A stretch of DNA of 64,000 nt from Pleomorphomonas sp. PLEO (GTDB taxonomy: Bacteria; Pseudomonadota; Alphaproteobacteria; Rhizobiales; Pleomorphomonadaceae), in assembly GCF_041320595.1 (NCBI RefSeq), contig NZ_CP166625.1, positions 3,098,001 through 3,162,000 of the forward strand. The letters are read 5' to 3'. The position numbers and the translations under genes were made by a program. The notes under the pieces were generated by a model, which saw nothing but the letters and a program-made list of their open reading frames with translations, had not been told where the DNA came from and did no database searches. This document shows, one piece after another, positions 8,280 through 16,044 of this stretch (position 1 is the first letter of the stretch; each line of letters begins with the position of its first letter).

Positions 8280-9047
8280 TCATTTCGCCGTTAGGGCGCG
8301 ATCGATCAGAGCGGGAAACATGCTCTGGATGAGAATGAAGAGCCGTTCGGGTCCCACGGGGTAAACGGTTCTTCGCCCTTGGCTGACGGCTTTCCAGATT
8401 CGCTTGGCCACAGCATCGGGTGCGTCGAGTGACATGCCTTGGCTCTCGATGAGATCATCGAAGGCCGACGCGGCGTCGGTGCGGGTGGCGCGGGGCGCGG
8501 CATAGGTGACTTCGATGCCATGGCGCTTCCACTCCCTTCGTAGGGCCAACGAGAAGCCGCGCAGGGCAAACTTGCTGGCGGAGTAGGCGGCAAATTCGGG
8601 ATAGGCGATTTCGCCGAACACCGAACCGACGTTGACGACGCGCGGCGAGCGCGCTCGGCTCGCCTTAAGCAAAGGAAAGGCCGCGCGTGTAAGCGCCATG
8701 GGAGCCAGCACATTGGTTTTAATCAGGCGCTCGACCGCGTCATCATCAAAGGTGTCATGAGGTCCGCCTTCCACGATGCCGGCGTTGTTGACGAGAATAT
8801 CCAACCGACCCCAGCGGCGGCCGATGGTATCGATCACGCGTGCGCGCCCGGCCGCGGTGGTGAGGTCGGCGGGAATGACAAGCGTGTCGCCGCCGCCGTC
8901 GAAGAGGGCAGCCGTCTCAGCCAGTGCGTCGGCTCTCCGTCCGCACAATGCGATATCGGCCCCCTCGCGGTCGGCGGCCAGTGCCAGAGCGCGCCCGATG
9001 CCAGAGCCGCCGCCCGTGACCAGGACAAGAGGGGGCTCAGGCTGCAT
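8280..9047 (-). CDS. Short-chain dehydrogenase/reductase (SDR)
   Basis: 255 residues from ATG 9047. The NAD(P)-binding TGGGSGIG, the NNAG strand motif and the catalytic Ser-Tyr-Lys (VGSVFG then YSASK) are all present, giving a classical SDR. The in-frame ATG at 9062 is less likely because GAGGGG lies 7 nt before 9047. The gene overlaps the end of the diiron-oxidase gene by 11 nt, indicating coupling. The Arg after the glycine motif (CGRRADAL) suggests NADPH preference. In context it probably reduces or oxidises a carbonyl/alcohol on an acyl-derived intermediate; the substrate is not known. Confidence 0.88.
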   Translation of the reverse strand: MQPEPPLVLVTGGGSGIGRALALAADREGADIALCGRRADALAETAALFDGGGDTLVIPADLTTAAGRARVIDTIGRRWGRLDILVNNAGIVEGGPHDTFDDDAVERLIKTNVLAPMALTRAAFPLLKASRARSPRVVNVGSVFGEIAYPEFAAYSASKFALRGFSLALRREWKRHGIEVTYAAPRATRTDAASAFDDLIESQGMSLDAPDAVAKRIWKAVSQGRRTVYPVGPERLFILIQSMFPALIDRALTAK

Positions 9048-9705
9048 TTGCCAGCCCCTCACGTGCGTCGATCTCCCGGAAGATGCCGCCGTAGAGGTGA
9101 TGGAAAATCTTGGAATTGTCGATGATCAGGCGTCGGATTGCCGGGTCGGTAAAGCCGTTGACGAGATCGCGGAAGAAAGCGACATGGCTCTGGTCGAGAC
9201 TGCCGTGCGAGCGGAGGTAAGAAAAGCCGTTGGCGCCTTGCTGGTCCCAGGACTGGCTCAGGCGGTCGGCGAGCTTATCGGCGAGCAGAACCGACATGCC
9301 TTCGAGCACATGCACGCTGCCGAGCATGGCGTAGGGGTTCACATGCTCAATGGCGTAATAGCTATAGCCGATCATGGCGATGGTCGCGGGCGACGGATTC
9401 CGCTTGCGCACGGCGTCGGCATCGCCGCCGAAAAATACGATATCGTCGAGGATCCACTTCTCGTGGCCGCGCTCTTCCTCCATGTATTCGACCAGCGCGT
9501 CCTGATAGCGCTCATCGGTGGTACGGGAAGCTGCCAGAGCCAGCAGTGGAAACGTATGGCTCACGTGGTGATAGGCCTCGCCGAGAAAGGCGAGATAGGT
9601 CTCGCGGTCGGCTCCTTCCGCGATTGCCCGCCGGATGAGCGGTATGGAAAGAAAACGCTGCCGCTCGGCTGAGGTTTCTTGCTGAAGCTGGTCATAGAAA
9701 GACAT
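9037..9705 (-). CDS. Heme-oxygenase-like diiron oxidase (TenA/PqqC superfamily, iron-containing redox enzyme type)
   Basis: 222 residues from ATG 9705, which has AAAGGA upstream. The all-helical protein shows a full set of possible iron ligands: E78/H81 in EEERGH, E135 in HVLEGMS, and H167, D171 and H174 in the HxxxDxxH motif (HGSLDQSH). The 32-residue distance from E135 to H167 equals that between the corresponding ligands of the chlamydial protein CADD, as I recall its structure. Family knowledge: such HDO enzymes (UndA, CADD, SznF domain) perform O2-dependent chemistry on fatty acids or amino acids, for example decarboxylation to alkenes. Unlike the thiaminase-type TenA at 57159, it lacks the catalytic Cys context. 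It lies 40 bp behind the acyl-CoA synthetase gene, suggesting an acyl substrate. Confidence 0.82.
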   Translation of the reverse strand: MSFYDQLQQETSAERQRFLSIPLIRRAIAEGADRETYLAFLGEAYHHVSHTFPLLALAASRTTDERYQDALVEYMEEERGHEKWILDDIVFFGGDADAVRKRNPSPATIAMIGYSYYAIEHVNPYAMLGSVHVLEGMSVLLADKLADRLSQSWDQQGANGFSYLRSHGSLDQSHVAFFRDLVNGFTDPAIRRLIIDNSKIFHHLYGGIFREIDAREGLANAA

Positions 9706-9745
9706 GGTTGGTCCTTTGCTGGGGATCGTGTGAGGCTTGGTATCG

Positions 9746-11203
9746 TCACGCCGCTTGTTCGCGACGGGCCAAAAGGAAAGTCGCGATGGCGTTGCGGCGA
9801 ACGCGGCCGTTGTCGGTGATGAGCTGCTCGATCCGCGCGGTGGCCAACGAGACCGAAATGGCACGCTCGGGGCGCGCATAGGATGGGAGCGTGACCGTCA
9901 GGTCGCGGACAAGACCGGTCAGGTCGGTCTCGCTGGCAGTCATGAACCAGGATTCCGCTGCCGGAGCCGGTATCAGAATGGCGGTCAATGGCTGATCCGA
10001 CCCGCCTGATACGCAGGCAAGCGCGAGGCGTGGATCCGAGAGCAGGGCGGTTTCCACCCACTCCGGACTGACGTTGCGGCCGTAGCCGGTGATGATCAGA
10101 TTGTCCTTGCGGCCCAATACGATAAGGTTGCCCGCTTTATCAAAGCGGCCGAGATCGCCGGTTCGCCATGGTCCGAAATGGTCCACTTTTCCGAGGTAGC
10201 CTTGCGTTACCGATGGGCCGGAGACGATGATTTCTCCGTCTTCAATGATGACGTCCAAGCCATCGAGCGGCTGGCCGACGGTTCCCGCCACCCTGGCACC
10301 CGGACGGTTCAAGGCGACCACGGAACAGCACTCGGAGAGACCGTAGCCCTCGTGGATGGGGATGCCGAGCAAGGCGGCGCGATTGGCGATCGATTCTGGA
10401 ACCGGCGCACCACCCACGGCGACAAACCGTAGTGAGGCTGGGGCGGTTTGCCCGTTGGCGGATAGTTCCGTCACCCAGATCTTGAGGAGTTGGGGCAGGA
10501 GGACCGACGATGTCGGCTTGTGGCGTTCGAAAACGCCTGCCAGCGATCGGACGGCGCCGCATCCGATGGCATCGGCTGTCTCTCGGTCGAAGAATGTCCG
10601 GCCACCAACCCTTATCGGAACGAATATCGCGGCGAGCATTTCCAGAAGCAGCGACAACGGCAAGACCGAAAGATAGCTGTCGGCGTGAGTGGCTCGGCTT
10701 GCTTCGGCCAACGCGCTGGTAGACCAGGCAATTTGTCGCTCGCCGAGGCGCACGCCTTTGGGCGTTCCCGTGCTGCCGGAGGTGTAGATGATCATGCCGA
10801 AGTCCGACGCCGGCTGCGGCAAGCTCGACGCTTCGGTATCAACCTTGACCACCAGGGTGGCGAACCCTTTCAAGGCTTGCTCTGTTTCGGTCTGTCCGTC
10901 GATCAGGATCAGCTCGACGCCGGCATCGGCAACGATGTGGGCGATCTGCCCAGCGCTGAAGAAGGTCGGCAGCGGAACGATGGTCTTTCCCGCCGCGGCG
11001 GCTGCGATGACAGCCACAGCCCAAGTGACGCCATTGGGCATCAGGAGGCCGACAACCCCAGGCGCCCGCTGGAGCTGGGCGGCGAGATTGCTCACCGCTG
11101 CCAGGAACTCACGCCTGTCGAGGTCGTGCTCCGCATCGGCGAAGGCCTTGGCCGTGCCATCGGCGGCGGTGTTATCGAGGAGGGATTCAGATAGCGACGG
11201 CAT
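9746..11203 (-). CDS. AMP-forming acyl-CoA synthetase / acyl-adenylating enzyme
   Basis: 485 residues of the ANL superfamily. The P-loop is IIYTSGSTGTPKG; the A5 region is EGYGLSE; the A7 Asp is in RTGDLGRF; and A8 is GRKDNLIITGYGRNVSPEWVE. The usual A10 catalytic Lys region is seen as IEQLITDNGRVRRNAI, where the expected Lys (TxxGKxxR) is replaced by R or N (DNGRVRR). This suggests that the adenylation half-reaction may be altered or that Arg substitutes. It is slightly shorter than typical 520-550 residue synthetases. The gene overlaps the thermostable-hemolysin gene by 17 nt. It probably activates a fatty or other carboxylic acid for the operon's pathway. Confidence 0.88.
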   Translation of the reverse strand: MPSLSESLLDNTAADGTAKAFADAEHDLDRREFLAAVSNLAAQLQRAPGVVGLLMPNGVTWAVAVIAAAAAGKTIVPLPTFFSAGQIAHIVADAGVELILIDGQTETEQALKGFATLVVKVDTEASSLPQPASDFGMIIYTSGSTGTPKGVRLGERQIAWSTSALAEASRATHADSYLSVLPLSLLLEMLAAIFVPIRVGGRTFFDRETADAIGCGAVRSLAGVFERHKPTSSVLLPQLLKIWVTELSANGQTAPASLRFVAVGGAPVPESIANRAALLGIPIHEGYGLSECCSVVALNRPGARVAGTVGQPLDGLDVIIEDGEIIVSGPSVTQGYLGKVDHFGPWRTGDLGRFDKAGNLIVLGRKDNLIITGYGRNVSPEWVETALLSDPRLALACVSGGSDQPLTAILIPAPAAESWFMTASETDLTGLVRDLTVTLPSYARPERAISVSLATARIEQLITDNGRVRRNAIATFLLARREQAA

Positions 11204-11771
11204 GATCGGCGGTGCCTCCGGGAGAGGTCATGCGAGCCCTGAGATGCTCGATCGAAATGGCGAATACGCGGGGGGATGTCAGATAGTAGCGACCCCAAGT
11301 CTCGGGTGAGGGAACGCGGTGAGCCTCGGCGGGGCCAAGATCGATTGGGGATAGCCCCTTGCGCTTCAAAAGCAGGGCAAGGCGGTTTGTCAGCGTGTAG
11401 AACGACCAGGTGAAACCGAGGTCGGCAATTTGCGCCGCGACGTTGTCGATGAACGCGCCCGTCTCGAGGGGCGATCTGCTGACCAGGGCGGTGACTTCGC
11501 AAATATCTGCGCGTCGGACGTGGCTGCCGATCGCGGCGGCCAGGGTCTGCTCGATAGGCTGATCCAGATAGCATTCAGAGAAGAACCCATCCTTGGGGGC
11601 TCTCAGACCGGCAGCACAAAGAAGCTCACCGCTCTTACTATATCTTGCAACCAGTTTCGGTGGGAGTTTTGCGGGGCTTGCAAAGTATGACTTGTGATAA
11701 ATATCCCGAATAAATTCCTCTATACGGCGATATCGAACGTCGTTCTCGTCTATCAAAACTGAGATACCCAT
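11187..11771 (-). CDS. Thermostable hemolysin family protein (acyltransferase-like)
   Basis: 194 residues matching the T_hemolysin family, named after a Vibrio delta-VPH hemolysin. Recognisable features are a first strand plus basic helix (RRIEEFIRDIYHKSYFA), the strand LVARYSKSGELLCAAGLR, SECYLDQPIE, and the conserved acidic strand CEVTALVS followed by FTWSFYTLTNRLALLLKRKGL. The layout resembles GNAT and LuxI-type autoinducer synthases; I believe the family is grouped with acetyltransferases but could not check. Despite the name there is no signal peptide or membrane-lytic segment. It is the first gene of the operon (AGGA 8 nt before the ATG) and overlaps the acyl-CoA synthetase gene, which fits an enzyme using an activated acyl group. 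Confidence 0.78.
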   Translation of the reverse strand: MGISVLIDENDVRYRRIEEFIRDIYHKSYFASPAKLPPKLVARYSKSGELLCAAGLRAPKDGFFSECYLDQPIEQTLAAAIGSHVRRADICEVTALVSRSPLETGAFIDNVAAQIADLGFTWSFYTLTNRLALLLKRKGLSPIDLGPAEAHRVPSPETWGRYYLTSPRVFAISIEHLRARMTSPGGTADHAVAI

Positions 11772-11959
11772 CGTCGTGTCCTGCTTGTTGCCTTGCGGAG
11801 ACGATGATGTTCCAAGCTTACACGTTGCTTACAGATTTCAGGGCACAGCGTGAAAAGATTGCGGACTTTTCGGGGCGGGCCTGAGTGCCCAGTGTCGCTT
11901 CGTGGCTTTTGCACAGGGTAGCCGAAGGGTGGTGGGCTACCCTATCTTGCGTGCGTTCT

Positions 11960-12004
11960 CCCCCTGACTGATAGCTTTATTCAAACGAATAAAGTCGCAG
12001 GGGG
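11960..12004 (+). promoter_or_regulatory. Two-tier leader hairpin covering the Shine-Dalgarno of the NSS transporter gene
   Basis: The outer stem CCCCCTG (11960-11966) pairs perfectly with CAGGGGG (11998-12004). Inside it, CTTTATTC (11975-11982) pairs perfectly with GAATAAAG (11987-11994) around an AAAC loop. The right arm of the outer stem contains the AGGGGG ribosome-binding site, 10 nt before ATG 12015. If the transcript begins upstream of 11960, translation would be shut off when the structure forms. The inner 8-4-8 palindrome could alternatively be a DNA operator. Confidence 0.5.
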
Positions 12005-12014
12005 CGAAACGAAA

Positions 12015-13370
12015 ATGTCTCAAGGTCGTGACGGGTTTACCAGCACGTTCGGCGCACTGATGGCCACGCTCGGGTCGGCCGTGGGCCTCGGCAACATCTG
12101 GAAGTTTCCATCGCTGACCGGCACGAATGGCGGCGCCGGCTTTCTTCTGGTCTATCTCGCCGCCACCATCATCGTCGGTCTGCCGGTGATGATTTCTGAA
12201 ATCATGCTCGGTCGGACAGCACGGGCGGACGCGATCTCCACTTTCGATAAGTTGGCTCCGAAGAACCAATGGTGGTGGAAGGCGATCGGCTGGATGGGGT
12301 TTCTCGCCGCGCTTCTCATCATGGCCTTCTATTCCGAGGTGGCCGGCTGGGTTTACGCCTATATCTTCAAGTCGCTGACTGGTGAGATTGCCACCACTGA
12401 TCCGAAGGCGGCTGAAGTGGTATTCGGCCAGTTGGTTGCCAACCCGTGGTCTTCGCTCATCTGGCAGTGGGTGGTGCTCGCTCTCACCGGTTTCATCATC
12501 GCCTTCGGTGTTTCGAAGGGGATCGAGGCGGTGACGCGCCGCCTGATGCCGCTGCTCTTCATCCTGCTCTTGATCCTGTGCGTCCGCAGCCTGACGCTAT
12601 CGGGCGCCGGGCAGGGCCTTTCTTTCCTGTTCAGCCCAGACTTTAGCAAGATCACCCCGGCGGTGATGCTCACGGCACTCGGGCTCGCTTTCTTCAAGCT
12701 GTCGCTCGGCATGGGCACCATGCTGACCTACGGCAGCTATTTCCGAGAAAATCAGAACATTGCCGCCACGGCGACGCGGGTGGTCTTCGCGGATCTGTCG
12801 GTGTCGCTGCTTGCCGGAATTGCCATCTTTCCGGCAGTGTTCGCCTTCGGCTTCGAGCCGGCAGCCGGTCCGTCGCTGGTGTTCATGACCATTCCGGCCG
12901 TGTTCACCTCGATGCCCGGCGGCGTCATCTTCATGACGCTGTTCTTCCTGTTGACGGCGATTGCCAGCGTCGGCGCGATCCTCTCCCTGCTGGAAGTCGT
13001 GGTGGCCATTCTGTCGGAGCGATTCCATCTTTCGAGGAAGACGGCGGCGCTCAGCACGATTGCCATGATCGCCGTGCTTGGCGTGCCCGCCGCTCTCTCG
13101 CAGAGCCTGACGGCGAACTGGAAGATCTTCGGTCTCAACCCGTTCGATCTCTTCGATTTCCTGAGCTCGAACATCCTGCTTCCGGTTGGCGGCATTCTGA
13201 TCTGCCTGTTCGTCGGCTGGGTGTACGGCCTGGCGGCCCCGGAAAAGCGGCTCGCGGAAGCAGGCTCGCCGATCAATCGCATTGCCATCCGGAGCGTCTT
13301 CTTCCTGGTTCGCTTCGTGGCGCCGGTTGCCATCGCCATCGTTCTGCTGAACGGACTCAAGGTGTTCTGA
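12015..13370 (+). CDS. Neurotransmitter:sodium symporter (NSS) family transporter
   Basis: 451 residues with about 11-12 membrane segments. The N-terminus carries the NSS signature in TM1: ATLGSAVGLGNIWKFP, where the unwound GLGNIW region binds Na+ and substrate. NGGAGFLLVYL in TM2 and the typical ISEIMLGR follow. Family knowledge: bacterial members (LeuT, TnaT, MhsT) couple Na+ influx to amino-acid uptake. The substrate here cannot be assigned. The 5' leader can fold over its ribosome-binding site (11960-12004). It is divergent from the six-gene operon, with 243 bp between them, and convergent with the isomerase gene; a strong hairpin lies in the 3' gap. Confidence 0.92.
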   Translation: MSQGRDGFTSTFGALMATLGSAVGLGNIWKFPSLTGTNGGAGFLLVYLAATIIVGLPVMISEIMLGRTARADAISTFDKLAPKNQWWWKAIGWMGFLAALLIMAFYSEVAGWVYAYIFKSLTGEIATTDPKAAEVVFGQLVANPWSSLIWQWVVLALTGFIIAFGVSKGIEAVTRRLMPLLFILLLILCVRSLTLSGAGQGLSFLFSPDFSKITPAVMLTALGLAFFKLSLGMGTMLTYGSYFRENQNIAATATRVVFADLSVSLLAGIAIFPAVFAFGFEPAAGPSLVFMTIPAVFTSMPGGVIFMTLFFLLTAIASVGAILSLLEVVVAILSERFHLSRKTAALSTIAMIAVLGVPAALSQSLTANWKIFGLNPFDLFDFLSSNILLPVGGILICLFVGWVYGLAAPEKRLAEAGSPINRIAIRSVFFLVRFVAPVAIAIVLLNGLKVF

Positions 13371-13384
13371 CGAGTTGGCGTGTT

Positions 13385-13423
13385 TCAGTGGGGGCGCCGG
13401 GCCATTCCGGCGTTCCTCACTGA
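13385..13423. terminator. Hairpin between convergent genes, probable bidirectional transcription end
   Basis: The inner stem CGCCGG (13395-13400)/CCGGCG (13407-13412) is enclosed by TCAGTG (13385-13390)/CACTGA (13418-13423). There is no U-tract on either strand, so it is a terminator-like structure by position only. Confidence 0.45.
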
Positions 13424-13441
13424 GGCGTTCGCAGCCACTGT

Positions 13442-14356
13442 CTACTCGGCTGCCTTGGCCGCCCGCGCCGAGTTGATGTCTATCAGCCGCCGGGCGATCG
13501 CCAGCGATTCCGGCTGCTCCGAGCGATAGCGGGCTTCGATCTCCATGATCAGGAAGGTGTCCGGTAGTACGTCTATTTCGGAGAACAGAGCTTCCCAATC
13601 AATGTCGCCCCAGCCGAGCGGCATATGCAGGTCGCCGAGCCCAAGCGCCGTTGCTTCCTGCGGGTAGAATGGCTTGAAGCGGCCGATAGGCCGGCCGAAA
13701 CTGTCGTGCACATGAAGATGGCCGGTGACGGGAGCCATGGCCGCCAGTTCCGCCTTGAAATCGAGTCCGCGATAGGTCGCTTCGATATAGGCGTGGCTGA
13801 AGTCGATGAGCGCCACCAGGTTCGGGTGATTTATGTCTTTGACGGTCGCTGCCAGTTCGGCCGGTGTCTGTCGATATTGCCCTTCCTCGGTCGTGAAGAT
13901 GTTTTCAAGGGCGATGCGGACCCCATAGCGTTGGGCAAACTCCGCGAGTTCCATCAGCGCCTCGCGCTGGCGTGCGTCAGCACCGGTACGCTCCTTGATC
14001 TGCTCCGGTCGCAGTTCACCTCCATGCTGCACCAGCACGCGGGCGTCGATGCGATCGCAGACCTCGACCAGTGCCTTGGCGGCGGAAAGCTGAAGGGGCA
14101 GGGTCTCCGGATCCATGAAGTTGGACGCTACCAGTCCATGCACGCTGTAGCGTAGAGGCAGGCGCGCCGTCATGGCTGCCAGCCGGCGCAGCCGGTCGCC
14201 AATGATCCGGCCTCCAGCCACCAGGTCGAGGCCGCTGAGCCCGAGTTCGGCGACATCAGCGCCGATGGAGACCAGGCGAGTGAGGTCCTCACCCAGACTA
14301 TCGATCTCTCCATCCTTGGAGCTGGCGCTGAATCCGGCGGCAACGATGTTGGACAT
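13442..14356 (-). CDS. Sugar phosphate isomerase/epimerase-like TIM barrel protein
   Basis: 304 residues from ATG 14356 (AGAGG 8 nt upstream). A longer in-frame start is less likely. The xylose-isomerase-like/AP endonuclease 2 barrel is recognised by strand-loop motifs: VAELGLSGLDL near the N-terminus, YSVHGLV, VLVQHGGEL, RIALENIF with its metal-binding Glu, LVALIDFSHAYIEA with Asp and His ligands, GHLHVHDSFGR, and LIMEIEAR with a final Glu. This set fits a divalent-metal isomerase/epimerase acting on a sugar or inositol derivative. No pathway partner is adjacent, so the substrate is unknown. It could instead act as a hydroxypyruvate isomerase-like or endonuclease-like relative. Confidence 0.82.
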   Translation of the reverse strand: MSNIVAAGFSASSKDGEIDSLGEDLTRLVSIGADVAELGLSGLDLVAGGRIIGDRLRRLAAMTARLPLRYSVHGLVASNFMDPETLPLQLSAAKALVEVCDRIDARVLVQHGGELRPEQIKERTGADARQREALMELAEFAQRYGVRIALENIFTTEEGQYRQTPAELAATVKDINHPNLVALIDFSHAYIEATYRGLDFKAELAAMAPVTGHLHVHDSFGRPIGRFKPFYPQEATALGLGDLHMPLGWGDIDWEALFSEIDVLPDTFLIMEIEARYRSEQPESLAIARRLIDINSARAAKAAE

Positions 14357-14753
14357 GGCGTGCACCTCTATGGGTTTGTCGACCGGGTGTTGGGGTGGAT
14401 CGCTCGGAATTCCAGTTTGGCAGTCCGGGGCCAACCTCGGGCAGAAATTTCTGGTCTGTCCTCATTCCGTTTTCCTGACGGTTCGATGAAATTTCGATGA
14501 TTGTCCCCATGCCGGGCTTGAGGTCGGTCCGCGTTTGAGAGGCTGCGTCGGAGGGCGTCCGTCTGTCCGTCCGTTTCTTCCCAAGATATTGGTGAAAGGG
14601 CGCTTTTACGGCAAATAGTGGCTGAAATGCTCACCGAATGAGCTTGTCGATCAGCGCCCTCGGGAGTAGGAGCACACCGTAATCGTTGAGACGCCAACGG
14701 GTGGAAGATGGGCGTCTTCGATGCGCAGATCGCCACCCGCGGGACATAAAATC
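14357..14753. other. Divergent intergenic region, 397 bp
   Basis: Lies between the isomerase (minus) and the LDH-family gene (plus). An 8-bp direct repeat TTCGATGA at 14482 and 14493 has an 11-bp period and overlaps the palindrome GAAATTTC, a possible operator. No gene is supported. A tract of repeated GTCCGTC lies near 14556. Confidence 0.4.
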
Positions 14754-15746
14754 GTGCATGTTAACAAGCTGGTTGTCGTCGGCGTTGGGCACGTCGGCTC
14801 CTACGTTCTCGCCGACGCGATGAAGACCGGGCTGTTCGGCAAAATCGGCGTCATCGATGTCTTGAAGAATGTCGCCTACGGAGAAGCGCTCGATCAGGCA
14901 CACGCCACCGCACTGACCTACATGACCAACGTCGATGTCCGCGATGGCGGATACGAACAGTGCGCCGATGCCGACGTGATCATCGTCGCGGCGGGGTCCA
15001 GCGTCACGCCCGACCCGACCAAACCGAAAGCCGAGCCCGATCGGGCGCTTCTGACCAAGGCGAATTGCGGCGTCATCCGCGAGGTCATGGCAGGCATCAC
15101 GCGCTATACCAGGGATGCCATCGTCATCCTGATCACCAACCCCCTGGATACGATGGTCTATATTGCCGAGAACGAGTTTGGTTATCCGCGAGGCCGCGTT
15201 TTCGGCACGGGAACCATGCTCGACTCGGCCCGTCTGCGCAAATTGATCGCCGATACCTACGGCATTGATCCGAAGTCGGTGACCGGCTTCATGATGGGCG
15301 AGCACGGGCGGACGGCATTCCCCGTCCTCAGCCACGTCAATGTTGGCGGGATACCCTTCGGAAAGATGGACCAGTACTTCCAGGCGACGCAGGACATTCG
15401 GGATCCCGACGTGGTCAAGGCGAGGATCGTCAGCGCCGCTTACGAGGTGCTGAACGGCAAGGGCTGGACCAATGCCGGCGTGGCTCAGGCGGCGATTACG
15501 ATGGCAAAGGCGGTGTTGCTTGACGAGCGCAGCATCTACCCGGCATCCACGACGCTTCGCGGTCACTATGGACACGATGGCGACGTGGCCTTGAGCATGC
15601 CCTGCATGATCGGCCGCGAGGGCATTCTGAAGCAGCTGCCTGTCGAGTTGAACGACTGGGAGGCGAAAAAGCTAGGGGAAGCGGCCGCCTTCATTCAGGC
15701 AACCATGAAGGACGCCAGTACCGGACCAGCCTTCAGCCGGTGCTGA
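14754..15746 (+). CDS. LDH/MDH-superfamily L-2-hydroxyacid dehydrogenase (L-HicDH-like loop)
   Basis: 330 residues if started at GTG 14754, which places the Rossmann motif VVVGVGHVGS close to the N-terminus as usual; ATG 14721 is an in-frame alternative. Present are the catalytic His in GEHGRT, the substrate-carboxylate Arg and Asp in LDSARLR, and ITNPLDTM. The mobile substrate loop (AGSSVTPDPTKPKAEPDRALL) is several residues longer than in lactate dehydrogenase. That recalls L-2-hydroxyisocaproate dehydrogenase and suggests a bulkier 2-oxoacid substrate. It is a cytosolic NAD-dependent enzyme. Its 3' end overlaps the convergent small gene by 14 bp. A second, more distant family member is at 46760. 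Confidence 0.85.
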   Translation: MHVNKLVVVGVGHVGSYVLADAMKTGLFGKIGVIDVLKNVAYGEALDQAHATALTYMTNVDVRDGGYEQCADADVIIVAAGSSVTPDPTKPKAEPDRALLTKANCGVIREVMAGITRYTRDAIVILITNPLDTMVYIAENEFGYPRGRVFGTGTMLDSARLRKLIADTYGIDPKSVTGFMMGEHGRTAFPVLSHVNVGGIPFGKMDQYFQATQDIRDPDVVKARIVSAAYEVLNGKGWTNAGVAQAAITMAKAVLLDERSIYPASTTLRGHYGHDGDVALSMPCMIGREGILKQLPVELNDWEAKKLGEAAAFIQATMKDASTGPAFSRC

Positions 15747-16044
15747 GTTTGCGCCCCAGCTTGTCCTCGACCGATGTGATCTTGGTGGCGAGGCGGCTCG
15801 TCTCGCCGTCGCGATAATCAACCTTGAGTGCGACTTCGACGCGCGGGCAGTCGGCGCGCATGGCTTCAAAGCATGCGGTCACCACGGCCATCACTTCGTT
15901 CCATTCGCCTTCCAGGATGGTGCCCATGGGGGTGAGCTGGTAGGCGACGCCGCTTTTATCGATGATGTCGATTGAACGGGCGACGTAGGGGCTGAGGCTC
16001 TCGCCTTTGCCGACGGGATACATCGCAAATTCCAAGAGGACCAT
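15733..16044 (-). CDS. MTH1187/YkoF-type thiamine-binding protein
   Basis: 103 residues from ATG 16044, which has AAAGGAG 8 nt upstream; the longer frame is rejected. The single ferredoxin-like domain shows LLEFAMYPVGKGESLSPYVARSI, the GVAYQLTPMGTILEGEW strand-turn-strand and the KVDYRDGE end typical of DUF77/thiamine-binding proteins. Family knowledge: these tetrameric cytosolic proteins bind thiamine or a related compound; some are linked to thiamine salvage. A tenA gene is also present at 57159, but far away. The gene is convergent with and overlaps the LDH-family gene. Confidence 0.85.
   Translation of the reverse strand: MVLLEFAMYPVGKGESLSPYVARSIDIIDKSGVAYQLTPMGTILEGEWNEVMAVVTACFEAMRADCPRVEVALKVDYRDGETSRLATKITSVEDKLGRKLSTG

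Noticed and set aside
11187-11771. Secreted pore-forming hemolysin toxin
   Set aside because: The family name suggests it, but there is no signal peptide or amphipathic lytic region, and the operon partners are acyl-metabolism enzymes.
11916-11942. GGGTAGCC/GGCTACCC hairpin upstream of the NSS gene considered as a terminator
   Set aside because: It lies between two divergent genes, so nothing needs terminating there; no T-tract. Possibly part of the leader, but not supported further.
12597-13598. 333-codon minus-strand open frame
   Set aside because: Antisense to the NSS transporter gene and rich in Arg, His and Gln, a typical shadow.
14540-14575. Repeated GTCCGTC tract considered as a repeat array or CRISPR-like element
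   Set aside because: Too few and too short units, with no spacers of constant length; a simple local repeat.
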